Source: an uncultured Clostridia bacterium
GTDB taxonomy: Bacteria; Bacillota; Clostridia; Christensenellales; Borkfalkiaceae
Length of the DNA: 64,000 bases
Direction: 5' to 3'
Assembly (NCBI GenBank): GCA_930989535.1
Contig: CAKNLK010000014.1
Location: 1-64,000 of the forward strand
Shown: positions 14,782 through 24,127 of the stretch, piece after piece
How the letters are laid out: each line of letters opens with the position of its first letter
Numbering within the stretch: the first letter of the stretch is position 1
Notes under the pieces: generated by a model
The model's database searches: none
What the model saw: the letters and a program-made list of their open reading frames with translations, nothing else
Told to the model about the DNA's origin: nothing
Program-made: the position numbers and the translations under genes

Positions 14782-16989
14782 ATGAAATCAAAGAAATGTT
14801 GGGCATTGGGATTGTCGTTGGCGCTGGTTGCTAGCCTGGGCGCGGCGGCGGTATCCGTATCCGCGGCTCCTGCCGCGGAGGATTGGGCAAAAAATGAAGT
14901 CGGCGGCGCCGTGACGACGGTTACGGCGCTCGAGAACGGCTGGAAACTTTCGAGTGAGCTCCCCGCTGCGCAAGGCGGCACCAACGCGGAGAGCACCGCC
15001 GTGCTACAGCTGCCGCTGAACCTCGAGCAGCCGCTCTCCTTCGACATGAAAATCGATTACAATCGCACGAGTGTGGAGGATACTTCTCCGAACCGCGGAT
15101 TTGTGATGGCTATCAACGGGGCGGACATCACCGACACTGCGAACGGTCAATATTTTTCGCAGTTTAATTTGAAGACAATCAACCCCAATGTTACAGGCTT
15201 CCAAGTGCGTTTTACGTCTGAATCTGCCTGGCTGTCTTCAGGGGCACCCGAAGCGACGAACGTCACGATGTTCTATGAAAATGCAAACGGGGCGGGTGGT
15301 TCCCAAAACGGCAACGGCGGAAACTGGACGGGCACCGCGGGGGATACGACGCTGAAAATCTCCGATATGCTGTACGAAGAGCAGACGGTGCGCGTGACCG
15401 TAGACAAGGCGGACGACGCGTACCAGCTCCGCTTCAACGGTGTCGGCACGATTACCGGCGGCTGGGGCCCTGCGGAACTCACCTTCGATATCCCCGTCGA
15501 GAGCGCGGGGTATAAGGCTGACCAGACGGTGCAGCTGGCGTTCTCTTTCCTGAACTGGAACTGCACAACCGCGACGACCATGGGCGTGGAAGTTACAAAC
15601 TTCAGCAACGCCGCCTACTCCATGGCGTTCGATTCCTCCTCCTATGTGTTGGATGAAATCGGCAAAACGCTCGATCTTTCCGAAGAACTGACGATTACCG
15701 ACCTCGCCGCAGACGCTCCCGCGGACGTAGACGTCACGTGGACGTCGTCCGACGCTGCCGTCGCAGAGGTATCCGACGCCGGCGTCGTAACGGCGAAAAA
15801 GGCGGGTACGGCCACCGTCACCGCGGCTTTGGCCGACGGCACGAAGGCAACCTGCACCGTCGACGTGCGCATCCCCGCCTCGGGCTGGACCTTTGCGGAG
15901 AACAGCTATCTGGCGGCCTATGAGGCGGAAGACGGAACGCGCATCGCAGGCGAAATTCCCGCGCCCGCGTCCGGTCAGTCGGCAACACTGCAGGATATGG
16001 CGGTCATCACGCAGCGCATGAAGCCCGCCTCCAAGCTTTCCTTCGACCTTGCCGTCAATTACGACGGCGCCGAAGCGAACCGCTGGCTTGCCATCTGCTT
16101 TAACCGTGCAGCTGTCACGGACGGCGTTCCTTCCCTGGAGGATATGAACGTCAGCGCCATCGGCGGGCTGAAGCAGTCCGGCTTCCAAATCACGCTCGAC
16201 GCGGCTCCCAGCTGGGCAGGCGTTTATACGGCGGTCAACGTGGTAACGTACGGTTACAAGGGCCAGTACGGCGGTGCGACGCTTCCCTCCACCGATACGG
16301 TAAATTCCGAACTCGCGCAAAACTTCTGGGCGGGCGCTCCGATTCACGTCGAAATCACGCGCACGGAGACGGCGTACGTCGTCACGCTGGACGACCAGAC
16401 GCTGACAATTCCGCACTCCGAGCTCTCTGCCGAAGGCGACTTTTCCGCGGCGGATCAAGTGTTCTTGGGATTCAAAATGTTTAACGGCACCGATACGGCT
16501 GCCTCCGTCGATTTCACCGTTTCCAACCTCGAAAACGGCTTGATGAGCGGCGTTACCCTGGATAAAACGGAAGTTGCGCTGAGCAAGGACAATCCTTCCG
16601 CTGCGCTGAAGGCGACCATCCAGTGGAAAGAGGGCGTTGACCATTCCGGCGCGGACGAGACCATCACCTGGCTCACCTCCGATTTCTCCGTGGTTTCGGT
16701 AGAAAACGGCGTTCTGACGGCGAAGAAGGCGGGTACCGCTACGATTACCGCGATGACGGCGGAAGGGGATACGGCGACCTGCACGGTCACGGTTACCTGG
16801 AATGACGGCGGCTCGACGACGGATCCCGGCGACGGAGATGGCGACAACAACGGCGACGGACAGGAACCCGCCGACAACGGCGGTTGCAGCGGTGCGATGG
16901 GCATCGGGGCGGGCGTTGCGGCGCTGAGCGTTGTGTCTTTGGCGGCTTGCGCGGCGGCTGTAAGCGCGAAGAAAAAGGCGAATAAATAA
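14782..16989 (+). CDS. surface-anchored Big2/lectin-like protein, locus A
   Basis: 735 aa. Signal peptide (1-~30). Two copies of a ~190-residue beta-rich module (about 35-275 and 365-590; each has an LSFD-type strand followed by an N-rich stretch and a VRFTS/QITLD strand) alternate with two bacterial Ig-like Big2 domains (~280-360 ending in GTATVTAALADGTKATCTV; ~595-675 ending in GTATITAMTAEGDTATCTV). An acidic Gly/Asp linker leads to GGCSGAMG, a hydrophobic segment and AKKKANK. No LPxTG motif is present. The modules resemble concanavalin-like jelly rolls, so glycan binding is likely (inference). It is transcribed with the transporter, 27 nt behind the MalG gene. Confidence 0.75.
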   Translation: MKSKKCWALGLSLALVASLGAAAVSVSAAPAAEDWAKNEVGGAVTTVTALENGWKLSSELPAAQGGTNAESTAVLQLPLNLEQPLSFDMKIDYNRTSVEDTSPNRGFVMAINGADITDTANGQYFSQFNLKTINPNVTGFQVRFTSESAWLSSGAPEATNVTMFYENANGAGGSQNGNGGNWTGTAGDTTLKISDMLYEEQTVRVTVDKADDAYQLRFNGVGTITGGWGPAELTFDIPVESAGYKADQTVQLAFSFLNWNCTTATTMGVEVTNFSNAAYSMAFDSSSYVLDEIGKTLDLSEELTITDLAADAPADVDVTWTSSDAAVAEVSDAGVVTAKKAGTATVTAALADGTKATCTVDVRIPASGWTFAENSYLAAYEAEDGTRIAGEIPAPASGQSATLQDMAVITQRMKPASKLSFDLAVNYDGAEANRWLAICFNRAAVTDGVPSLEDMNVSAIGGLKQSGFQITLDAAPSWAGVYTAVNVVTYGYKGQYGGATLPSTDTVNSELAQNFWAGAPIHVEITRTETAYVVTLDDQTLTIPHSELSAEGDFSAADQVFLGFKMFNGTDTAASVDFTVSNLENGLMSGVTLDKTEVALSKDNPSAALKATIQWKEGVDHSGADETITWLTSDFSVVSVENGVLTAKKAGTATITAMTAEGDTATCTVTVTWNDGGSTTDPGDGDGDNNGDGQEPADNGGCSGAMGIGAGVAALSVVSLAACAAAVSAKKKANK

Positions 16990-17036
16990 AAATAGATTGA
17001 CAAGACGAAAACTGTTTTACGAGGTATTATAGAGAC

Positions 17037-18779
17037 ATGTCAAATAAAAAAATTGCCATAGGCTGTTTTGCTCTCGCCATCGTGTTCGGCTTAGTCGGCC
17101 TGTTCACGGCATTGTTTGCGGGCAATTTGTCGGGCGGGGCAAACAGCTCTGCGCAGGAGCGTACCGGCAAAACTTATTATATCTCCAACGACGGCAGCGA
17201 CGCCAATGACGGTTTGAGCGAGGAAAAGCCTTTCCAAACGATTTCCAAGCTCAACACGCTCACCCTGCAGGAAGGGGACGCTGTCCTCTTTAAGAGGGGA
17301 GACGCCTTCTACAACGAAACATTTGCGGTACAGGGCAGCGGCACGCAGGAAAATCCGATTTTAATCGGCGCGTACGGGAGCGGAGCCGCTCCCGTAATCG
17401 CGGCCCGCACGACCGACCAGCCGTGCATCTACTTGGACGGCAATGAGGGCATCGAGATTATGGATCTCGAACTCGCCGAATCTTACCAGGGAATCAGCGT
17501 GGAATATAATCTCGATTTCGGCAACAATTATCTCCGCTTCGAAAACCTGTATATCCGCGACATGCTTCGCAGTTACAATTCGTCCCCCGCGGAATACAAC
17601 CACACTTCCTGCGGCATTACCGTCCGCGCAAACCGCGAAAAGGGTTCCGCCCAGCAGGTGGCGCTGGAAAATCTGATAGTGCGCAACATCAATTTCTATA
17701 ACTGCGAAGTCGGGTTCTGGGGCTGCTGGAAAGTCGGCAAGGAATTTGTCCCCGATTACGACGTTGCCATCATCCGCAACGTGCTTTTGGAAAATCTGTA
17801 CATTGAGCGCGGAAATATGTGGGGCTTCTCCTTCACATTCATGGAGAATGTCGTCGCGCGCAATATCGTTACGCGCAATACCGGCTTGTCGCCCAACAAT
17901 TTCGGCTCCTGCGCATTGCTGTTCGGCTTTGATAAAAACGTTCTTATCGAGCGGGTGGATATCGACGGGCATTACCGCAATAGTGCTCAAAAAGTTGACG
18001 CGTGCGGCTTGGACTTCGAGGGCGGTATGGAAAACGTTACGCTGCGCAATTCCGTAATCCGCAATACCGACGGCTGCAGCATGTTCATTACCTACAACAC
18101 CGAGCAGTCGAGCTATGATATTGAGGTCGAAAATTGCACCTTTGCCAATTTCGGGCTGAACGACGGAGGCTCCAACCAGGGCTGCGGCGTGCTCGTATTC
18201 GACAATGACGGCCATCCGAACTACAGCACCGGCGTGTTCCGCAATTGCAAGTTCATCAATGCGCGTACGCAAATGACGGTGCCGTTTTACAAAAACACGT
18301 CCCCGTACATTTCGTTTGAAAACTGCGAAATGATTTATGATACCAACTGGACGTATGAATTCAGCGGCGAAGGCAACACGATGTCCTTCGAACAGTACTC
18401 CTCCGTTGCCGACATGAGCGCGGCGGACGGAAAACTGAATGCAACGTTCGGTGAGGGCACCAACTATATTGCCACGCCCGACGCAATCAAACTCGATGCG
18501 CGCGAAGGTAAAATTTTGAAGCTTCGCCTCAAAAACGAGAGCAGCGCTACGAAAATCAAACTCTCCTTTATCAAGGACAGCGATATCAACTACGACGATG
18601 ATAAATCGCTCACATTCGATATTACCGCAGGCGATTCCGACTTCAAGGAATATGTCGTCGATTTGAGCGAGTGCAGCGAATGGAAGAGCTTCGTTCGCCA
18701 GTTGCGCTTTGAATTTGTCGGGGCAACGTCCGGCAGCGTGCAAATCGAGTCTGTCATCGTATTGCCGGAGGAGGTGTAA
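17037..18779 (+). CDS. secreted right-handed beta-helix protein (pectate-lyase-like fold), locus A
   Basis: 580 aa. N-terminal membrane/signal segment (8-30), probably an uncleaved anchor or Sec signal. From ~45, YYISNDGSDANDGLSEEKPFQTISKL is a classic start of parallel beta-helix carbohydrate enzymes. Repeated N-rich coils follow (LENLIVRNINFYNCEVGFWG, VTLRNSVIRNTDGCSM). The last ~110 residues (KILKLRLKNESSATKIKLSF onward) look like a beta-sandwich carbohydrate-binding module. The fold occurs in polysaccharide lyases, GH28 and epimerases; the catalytic residues are not assigned. It sits between two surface proteins of the same operon, so it likely acts on the glycan outside the cell. Confidence 0.72.
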   Translation: MSNKKIAIGCFALAIVFGLVGLFTALFAGNLSGGANSSAQERTGKTYYISNDGSDANDGLSEEKPFQTISKLNTLTLQEGDAVLFKRGDAFYNETFAVQGSGTQENPILIGAYGSGAAPVIAARTTDQPCIYLDGNEGIEIMDLELAESYQGISVEYNLDFGNNYLRFENLYIRDMLRSYNSSPAEYNHTSCGITVRANREKGSAQQVALENLIVRNINFYNCEVGFWGCWKVGKEFVPDYDVAIIRNVLLENLYIERGNMWGFSFTFMENVVARNIVTRNTGLSPNNFGSCALLFGFDKNVLIERVDIDGHYRNSAQKVDACGLDFEGGMENVTLRNSVIRNTDGCSMFITYNTEQSSYDIEVENCTFANFGLNDGGSNQGCGVLVFDNDGHPNYSTGVFRNCKFINARTQMTVPFYKNTSPYISFENCEMIYDTNWTYEFSGEGNTMSFEQYSSVADMSAADGKLNATFGEGTNYIATPDAIKLDAREGKILKLRLKNESSATKIKLSFIKDSDINYDDDKSLTFDITAGDSDFKEYVVDLSECSEWKSFVRQLRFEFVGATSGSVQIESVIVLPEEV

Positions 18780-18782
18780 CCA

Positions 18783-19637
18783 ATGAAAAAGATTTTATGG
18801 ATATTGCTCTCTTTGGCTCTCTGCGTTGCGTTGTTTGCGGCGGTTCCCGCCGCTGCGGCAACGGCTTCGGAAGGGGAAATTCTGAATGAAGCGGGGGAAG
18901 AAGTTCCTGTCTTCAATGTATTCGGCTCGCAGTCGATGACGGAAAATGCGGACGGCTCGATTTCCGTTTCCGGCACCGCGGCGTGGAGATACGGCATCTC
19001 TTCCAACCGCAATATTTTCCTCAATCCCTTTTCCACAAAGGTAAAGTTCGATACTGCCAACACCGATCTTCAGCTGAGCATCATCGCGACGCGCCTGCGC
19101 CACGGATATTATTCGGATGCCGGGAACGAAGTGCTTGCCGTCGTGCTCCGTCAGCAGTCCTCGAGCATCGCCGTCGATATTTTCGATAACAGCGGCGAAA
19201 GCATATTGGAGGAAACGAAAACGCTGATGGGCAACCCTACGGAAACCTGGGTTACCGTCACGATGGAAGTTGCCGAAAACCAAGTGAAAGTTAACGTAAA
19301 CGAAATCGAATTTGTGTTTACGTCGGAGCAGTTCAACCCCGAAAGTTTTGCCCAGCCCATGTTCCTGAAATACGGCTTAAATTCCGGTTCCCAGACGGCG
19401 CAGGGCGGCTTTACGGTCTCGGAAATCGACTGGGGCGATGCGCCGGAAGGGTTCTCCGAGGATGTATACGGCAACATTGACGGGATAGAGGCGGCGCTGG
19501 ACGAGTCGTTCGGCACGCAGCCCGCTCAGTATTCCTATGTTCTGCCCATCGTATTCGCGTGCCTTGCGGGCGTCGCGGTTATCGCGGGCGTCGTATTCGT
19601 GTTGCCGAAGAGGAGGGATTCCGATGAAAAAGCATAA
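18783..19637 (+). CDS. small secreted protein with lectin-like module and C-terminal membrane anchor, locus A
   Basis: 284 aa. Signal peptide ending near AAAATA (~25-30). One beta-rich module of ~200 residues follows (VKFDTANTDLQLSIIATRLRHG, WVTVTMEVAENQVKVNVNEIEF), resembling the jelly-roll modules of the neighbouring surface proteins. The C-terminus has a single membrane segment (YVLPIVFACLAGVAVIAGVVF) and a charged tail (LPKRRDSDEKA) but, unlike its larger neighbours, no Gly-Gly-Cys. GGAGGAGG precedes the ATG, 4 nt after the beta-helix gene. Its end overlaps the next gene by 14 nt. Function unknown; glycan binding is the best guess. Confidence 0.65.
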   Translation: MKKILWILLSLALCVALFAAVPAAAATASEGEILNEAGEEVPVFNVFGSQSMTENADGSISVSGTAAWRYGISSNRNIFLNPFSTKVKFDTANTDLQLSIIATRLRHGYYSDAGNEVLAVVLRQQSSSIAVDIFDNSGESILEETKTLMGNPTETWVTVTMEVAENQVKVNVNEIEFVFTSEQFNPESFAQPMFLKYGLNSGSQTAQGGFTVSEIDWGDAPEGFSEDVYGNIDGIEAALDESFGTQPAQYSYVLPIVFACLAGVAVIAGVVFVLPKRRDSDEKA

Positions 19638-21057
19638 GTATCTGGCGGCAATCGCATTATCGGCCTTTTTGACGGCGGCGTCCGTTCTCCCTTCTCTGTC
19701 GGCGGGCGCGGCCACCGCTTCGATTTCCGACTGGAAGGCGTACAACGCTTCCGCCGCTACGAATACCGTCATAGAGGAAACGGACAGCGGCATTCAAGTT
19801 ACGGGTACGGTCGGCGTTGCGAACAACGAGAACAGCCTCGTCGTGCTACAGGGTGCCCCCCTGAATATGAACACCATCGTCTCCTTCGATTTTTCGATGG
19901 ATTACGATACCGAAGAGGTGCGCGCAGACCGCTGGTTTGCCATCTTGTTCAATGAAATGACGATTTCGGCGGACGGCGTGGCCGACACTTCGAATATGAT
20001 GCTTTCGACGCCGCAGGCTTTCGGCTCGAAGGTCGGCATGCAAATCAATTTTTCGAGCAATGCGGATTGGTATTCAAACCCGCGGTTCGGCATGAACGCT
20101 TTCAACAATTATACGGGCTATGTAAAGAGCGAAACACTGGAGAGCGATTTCTGGGAAAAACTGAACGCCGGCGAAAGCGTGCATATCCAGGTCGTCAAGG
20201 ACGAGGAGGCAGGCAAATATATCGTCACTGCGGAAGACCTCGTCTATGAGAGTCCCGTCAACCAAATCGGTGACGGGAGGGATTATCAAGACGGCCAGGC
20301 GTACCTCGGCTTCCTTATGTACAATTCGGCGAGCCGGGCGTGCAACCTCAACTATACGGTGGAAAACCTCGTCAACGGCTATATTGCCGATACCGTAATC
20401 AAGCAGAACGGAGAAGTCGTTTCCGAAGTTTCTCTCGCAGCGGGGAGCAAGGCGCAATTCACGGCCGAGCTGACTCCTGCGATAAGCGGCACGCCCATAC
20501 CGGACGAAACAATCGTTTGGAGCTCGGATAAACCGGAGGTTGCGGAAGTCTCCGCAAACGGCGAAGTCACCGCGAAGAAGGGAGGCAACGCGATTATCCG
20601 CGCGACAAACGCGGAAGGCACCTACTGCGAAGTGGAAATCACCGTGCCCGTCGAGTCGATGTCTGTCGATGAGACGGCTGCCAAATTAAATGTCGGCGAA
20701 ACGCTCTCGCTCAAAGCTGCGGTATCGCCGGCGGACGCCGTCGTCAGTTACCGTTCCCTCGCGCCGGAAATTGCGACAGTCGATGCGAACGGCATAGTCA
20801 CGGGCGTTCGTTCCGGGCGCGTACAAATTGAAATCAGCTGCGGCCAATTTACCGAAACGGTCGAGTTGGAAATCGAGCTTGAATCCATCGGCGCAGGCGA
20901 TTTGATGGAACCCATCGATTACGGCGACGGCAGTTTCTCCGTTCAGCAGCCTGAACAGGGCGCGGGAAAGACGGTTTTGATTGCCATCAGTTCAGTTCTG
21001 TTGGCAGGCGGCGCGGCAGGCATTATCTGCACACTCGTCGTCAAAAAGAAGAAGTAA
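19624..21057 (+). CDS. surface-anchored lectin-like/Big2 protein, locus A
   Basis: 477 aa from the ATG at 19624, which has GAGGAGG 8 nt upstream; a longer frame from 19537 would lack a signal peptide at its start. Signal peptide (1-~29), then one lectin-like module (~30-230: VSFDFSMDYDTEEVRADRW, MQINFSSNADW), then two Big2-type domains (TIVWSSDKPEVAEVSANGEV; APEIATVDANGIVTGVRSG). It ends with a membrane segment and KKKK, without the Gly-Gly-Cys of the 735-residue protein. Module content matches that protein and the locus B protein at 29266. It is the last gene of the contiguous transporter operon. Confidence 0.72.
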   Translation: MKKHKYLAAIALSAFLTAASVLPSLSAGAATASISDWKAYNASAATNTVIEETDSGIQVTGTVGVANNENSLVVLQGAPLNMNTIVSFDFSMDYDTEEVRADRWFAILFNEMTISADGVADTSNMMLSTPQAFGSKVGMQINFSSNADWYSNPRFGMNAFNNYTGYVKSETLESDFWEKLNAGESVHIQVVKDEEAGKYIVTAEDLVYESPVNQIGDGRDYQDGQAYLGFLMYNSASRACNLNYTVENLVNGYIADTVIKQNGEVVSEVSLAAGSKAQFTAELTPAISGTPIPDETIVWSSDKPEVAEVSANGEVTAKKGGNAIIRATNAEGTYCEVEITVPVESMSVDETAAKLNVGETLSLKAAVSPADAVVSYRSLAPEIATVDANGIVTGVRSGRVQIEISCGQFTETVELEIELESIGAGDLMEPIDYGDGSFSVQQPEQGAGKTVLIAISSVLLAGGAAGIICTLVVKKKK

Positions 21058-21079
21058 ATCGAATCTGCGTTACGCTGGG

Positions 21080-21107
21080 GCGCGGCAGTCGTTGCTGGCT
21101 GCCGCGC
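21080..21107 (+). other. 9-bp hairpin after the locus A operon
   Basis: GCGCGGCAG (21080-21088) pairs with CTGCCGCGC (21099-21107). It lacks a T-tract, so it may pause or stabilise the transcript instead of ending it. It lies between the surface protein and the rhamnosidase-like gene; no clear promoter is seen for the latter. Confidence 0.4.
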
Positions 21108-21207
21108 AACTTATATAGCCGGGTAAAACTGCCCGTTTCCGTCCGAGGGAGAGCGGCCGGCGCCGCTGAAATTGGCGGATTGGAAAACGCAGAAGTGAGG
21201 AATTAGC

Positions 21208-23514
21208 ATGGATATTGCAAAGAATGAAAAAGGAATAAAAAATTATCCGCGCGCGTTGCGGAAATCGCAGTCCGCGGAGATTGCGGAAAATTTGCGCTCG
21301 CTGCGCCTGCGGAGAGGAGAGGAAGAGTCGTTTGCCGTTTTCGACATGGGCGAAGAATCTGTCGGCGGGTATCCCGTGTTCACGGTGAAGAGCTATGGCG
21401 GGAATCCGCGCCTTCGGATCAGTTACAGCGACCGCTACGGCACGATGGAAACGATTGAGTCCATGCGCAAGGGAGATTTTATCCGGGGGTGCTGCAAATA
21501 TCTCGGCGTAGAACTTCCCGTAATGCCGGCAAACCCGGGCCGCTTCGAGGAATATGCAATTACCCGTAAGGGCGTCTATCTGTTCCCGTTGATTCAGGGG
21601 CAGGAGCGTTTCGTCGCCATCGAGGCGGAAGGGGAGAATTGCGAAGTCGAAATTGAAAATTTTTACATTTACAATCCCGTGCCGGCGCCGGAGCGCAGCG
21701 GTTCGTTCGAATGTTCGGACGCTCGGCTGAACAGCCTGTTTAAGGCGTGTGCAGATACGTTGGATCTCGCAACGATTCGCGCGGAGACCATCGGTTCCGT
21801 CGGAGGCACCGCACTGCTGCGCGGGCTTACGCAGGGGGAAAACGGCGTAATCCGCAGAGAGTTTTGCGAACTTACCGATTATGTGTACGAAGTCCGGTTC
21901 GGCATTTCGTATAATCCGCATGCGTCTTCGGGAATATGTCTGTATTTCCGCGCGCCCGACCGCAAAAACGGATACGTTCTCAGCGTGGATTTAGACGGCA
22001 CGGTCACCGCATATATCCGCAAGGACAGCGTGGAACGCTTCCTTGTGCGTCGTTACATACACCCTCTCACCGACAACGTTTTGTACGATTTGCGCGTCGA
22101 GTGCAAGGGGAACTCCTTCCAAGCGCGCTTGGGCGGGGAGGAAATCCTCTCTTTTAGAGATGACACGTTTGCTTCCGGCAGTTTCGGTTTCTGCCAGATG
22201 TGCGAAAAGTGGGCGTTTGCGAAGCGCGTGCGCGTTTGGAGCGGCGAATCGCTCCTGCTGGACGAGGATTTTTCCGACCTCTCCGGCTATAAAATGGTGC
22301 GCACGCCGCCTTTTATTTCCGACGGCGCTAAACGCGACCGGCTCCCTTGGAGCGGGGATATCGATTGGGCGTTCCGCAGCGGGTTTTATTCGCATGGGGC
22401 AAAGACGGCCATGCCGGAAACGCTCGAATTGTTCGCCAAACATCAAACGCCGGAAGGCTATGTGTTCGGCACTTTTTACCCGGAATACGAGGACGGATAC
22501 CGTTCCCGCGAATACGGGCACTATGAATCGGACATGTTCTCCGCTTGGTACATTGTGGCTCTGGGTACGTATTACCGCTACACCGCCGACGTTGCGCTCG
22601 CCAAAAAACTGTATCCGAGCGTGCGTGCGGGGCTGGGGTATTTCCTTCGGAGCATCGAGGCGGACGGCCTGTTCAACCAGCGCTACGAAACGAGCAAAGG
22701 GCTTTGGGATCACCAGCTCGGCGATTTCGGCAAAAACAGCTATACCAACCTCATCATATGGGAGTGCTTCCGTACGGGCGAGATGCTGGCGGAACTGCTC
22801 GGCGAGCGCGAAGACGCGGCACTGTATGCTTCGACCTCGCAGCGCATGAAGGAGGGCATCTTCCGGCTGCTTTGGAGCGGCCGTTGCGGCGGCTTTATTA
22901 AAACGTTGGGGAACGAAGTGTATTGCGACATGGCGAACGCCTTTGCTATGGGCAAAGGACTGGTAACCAAGGAGCAGGCGGAAAAAATTTCCAAATCCGC
23001 GCTCGGCAATACGAAGGGTTACGGAAAGATTTTGTCTTTAATGATTCACGGCCTGTATTCATACGGCTATGACGAACTGGCGTTTGAAATGCTCACAACG
23101 CCGCAGCCCTTCCGCTTCGACAACGGCGAGGTTTATGCGCATGTGAGCTGGCTGGATATGGTCGATTCGCAGGATTACCCGCATACTACGATGGAATGCA
23201 TGCATTTCCCGCCGGCGCCTTCCGGAAACAATACCGATTGGGGCGATTTATCGCATCCGGATTCGGGAGTCAACGACATTTTGGGCGGCGACATTTTGGG
23301 GTTACGCCCGCTGGAAGCGGGGTTCAAAACCTTTGCCGCCGCGCCGCATGTGTACGGCGTTACGGGTGCGTCCGGCAAAATCGAAACGCGTTTTGGGGAA
23401 ATTTCCCTGCATTGGGAACTTGTCGGCGGCGCTGTCAAGGGCAAAGTGGTCTGCCCCAAGGCGTGCACCTGCGTTGTGCCCGATGGAATGCAATTGGAAG
23501 TGGAATACAGATAG
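21208..23514 (+). CDS. GH78-like alpha-L-rhamnosidase with an inserted lectin-like domain
   Basis: 768 aa, no signal peptide, cytoplasmic. The segment DGAKRDRLPWSGDIDW at ~371-386 is the hallmark of GH78 (DGPKRDR, then GD), which hydrolyses alpha-L-rhamnosides by inversion, in a six-hairpin barrel (~380-690). A small beta domain follows (~690-768). N-terminal beta domains cover ~30-165. Between ECSDARLNSLFKACADTLDL (~170-190), normally the first barrel helix, and the catalytic motif lies an extra ~170 residues (YEVRFGISYNPHASSG, LDEDFSDLSGYKMV) that look like a concanavalin-type jelly roll. GTGAGGA precedes the ATG. It likely trims rhamnosyl oligosaccharides imported by locus A. Confidence 0.75.
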   Translation: MDIAKNEKGIKNYPRALRKSQSAEIAENLRSLRLRRGEEESFAVFDMGEESVGGYPVFTVKSYGGNPRLRISYSDRYGTMETIESMRKGDFIRGCCKYLGVELPVMPANPGRFEEYAITRKGVYLFPLIQGQERFVAIEAEGENCEVEIENFYIYNPVPAPERSGSFECSDARLNSLFKACADTLDLATIRAETIGSVGGTALLRGLTQGENGVIRREFCELTDYVYEVRFGISYNPHASSGICLYFRAPDRKNGYVLSVDLDGTVTAYIRKDSVERFLVRRYIHPLTDNVLYDLRVECKGNSFQARLGGEEILSFRDDTFASGSFGFCQMCEKWAFAKRVRVWSGESLLLDEDFSDLSGYKMVRTPPFISDGAKRDRLPWSGDIDWAFRSGFYSHGAKTAMPETLELFAKHQTPEGYVFGTFYPEYEDGYRSREYGHYESDMFSAWYIVALGTYYRYTADVALAKKLYPSVRAGLGYFLRSIEADGLFNQRYETSKGLWDHQLGDFGKNSYTNLIIWECFRTGEMLAELLGEREDAALYASTSQRMKEGIFRLLWSGRCGGFIKTLGNEVYCDMANAFAMGKGLVTKEQAEKISKSALGNTKGYGKILSLMIHGLYSYGYDELAFEMLTTPQPFRFDNGEVYAHVSWLDMVDSQDYPHTTMECMHFPPAPSGNNTDWGDLSHPDSGVNDILGGDILGLRPLEAGFKTFAAAPHVYGVTGASGKIETRFGEISLHWELVGGAVKGKVVCPKACTCVVPDGMQLEVEYR

Positions 23515-23636
23515 ATTGCAAGGCTTTATGTATCATTCTGTATAGGCGGAAAAGAAAAGATGGCAGGCGTAGGCAGAAACGGTGGCGGGAAAGTCATGTA
23601 TTGCTTTTGGGAGAACATTCTGAGCCGCCGAGTGAC

Positions 23637-23677
23637 AGAAAAAGAGAGTAAGCCATTACGGTTTACCCTCTTTTTCT
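23637..23677 (+). terminator. intrinsic terminator after the rhamnosidase gene
   Basis: AGAAAAAGAG (23637-23646) pairs with CTCTTTTTCT (23668-23677), with further pairing inside (GTAA with TTAC). A and T tracts flank it. Confidence 0.85.
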
Positions 23678-24032
23678 TTACCGCGTATGCTGGGAAAGCC
23701 GTCTGTTCGTGCGCATGGGGACATTGTTTGACAAGATACTTGTTAAATATTCGTGTTTTCATCATTATTGAAAATTAAATCGGAAAAGTCGAGGAGCTCG
23801 AAACATCGAAATTCGAAAGCCAAAACAATGCTTTATGCTGGCATATGGAATCTCAAAGCGCACTCGCCGAAACAAAGAGTCAAATGGGATAATAGGCGTG
23901 TAAACAGAGCGTTTTTTGCGAACCAATTTGCGTCAAACAGTGGGTTTCGGCAGTAAAAACGGGTGGGGTATTCAGCAAAAGAAATTCGATGGAAAAAGAC
24001 GGAATAGTTCAATTTTTTTACGGTTTTGCTCA
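23678..24032. other. intergenic stretch without a recognisable gene
   Basis: About 355 nt between the locus A terminator and the locus B promoter. I see no reading frame with a ribosome site, no RNA gene and no long repeat. One TTGACA at 23724-23729 lacks a usable -10. Confidence 0.5.
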
Positions 24033-24061
24033 TTGAAAATGCCAAAATTGTGCCTTATAAT
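24033..24061 (+). promoter_or_regulatory. SigA-type promoter of locus B
   Basis: TTGAAA (24033-24038), 17-nt spacer, TATAAT (24056-24061), 66 nt upstream of the first gene. Several AT-rich repeats (TTTTAT, ATAATTTTAT) follow. Confidence 0.7.
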
Positions 24062-24127
24062 TTTATCATATTGAAATAATTTTATGCTTTCATAAAATTT
24101 ATTTGCAAGAAAGATAGGGAGAATTGT

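Noticed and set aside
15238..16644. 468-codon minus-strand frame
   Set aside because: Antisense shadow of the 735-residue Big2 protein; no family resemblance.
23724..23750. promoter TTGACA at 23724
   Set aside because: No -10 hexamer at 16-18 nt; the promoter at 24033 fits better.
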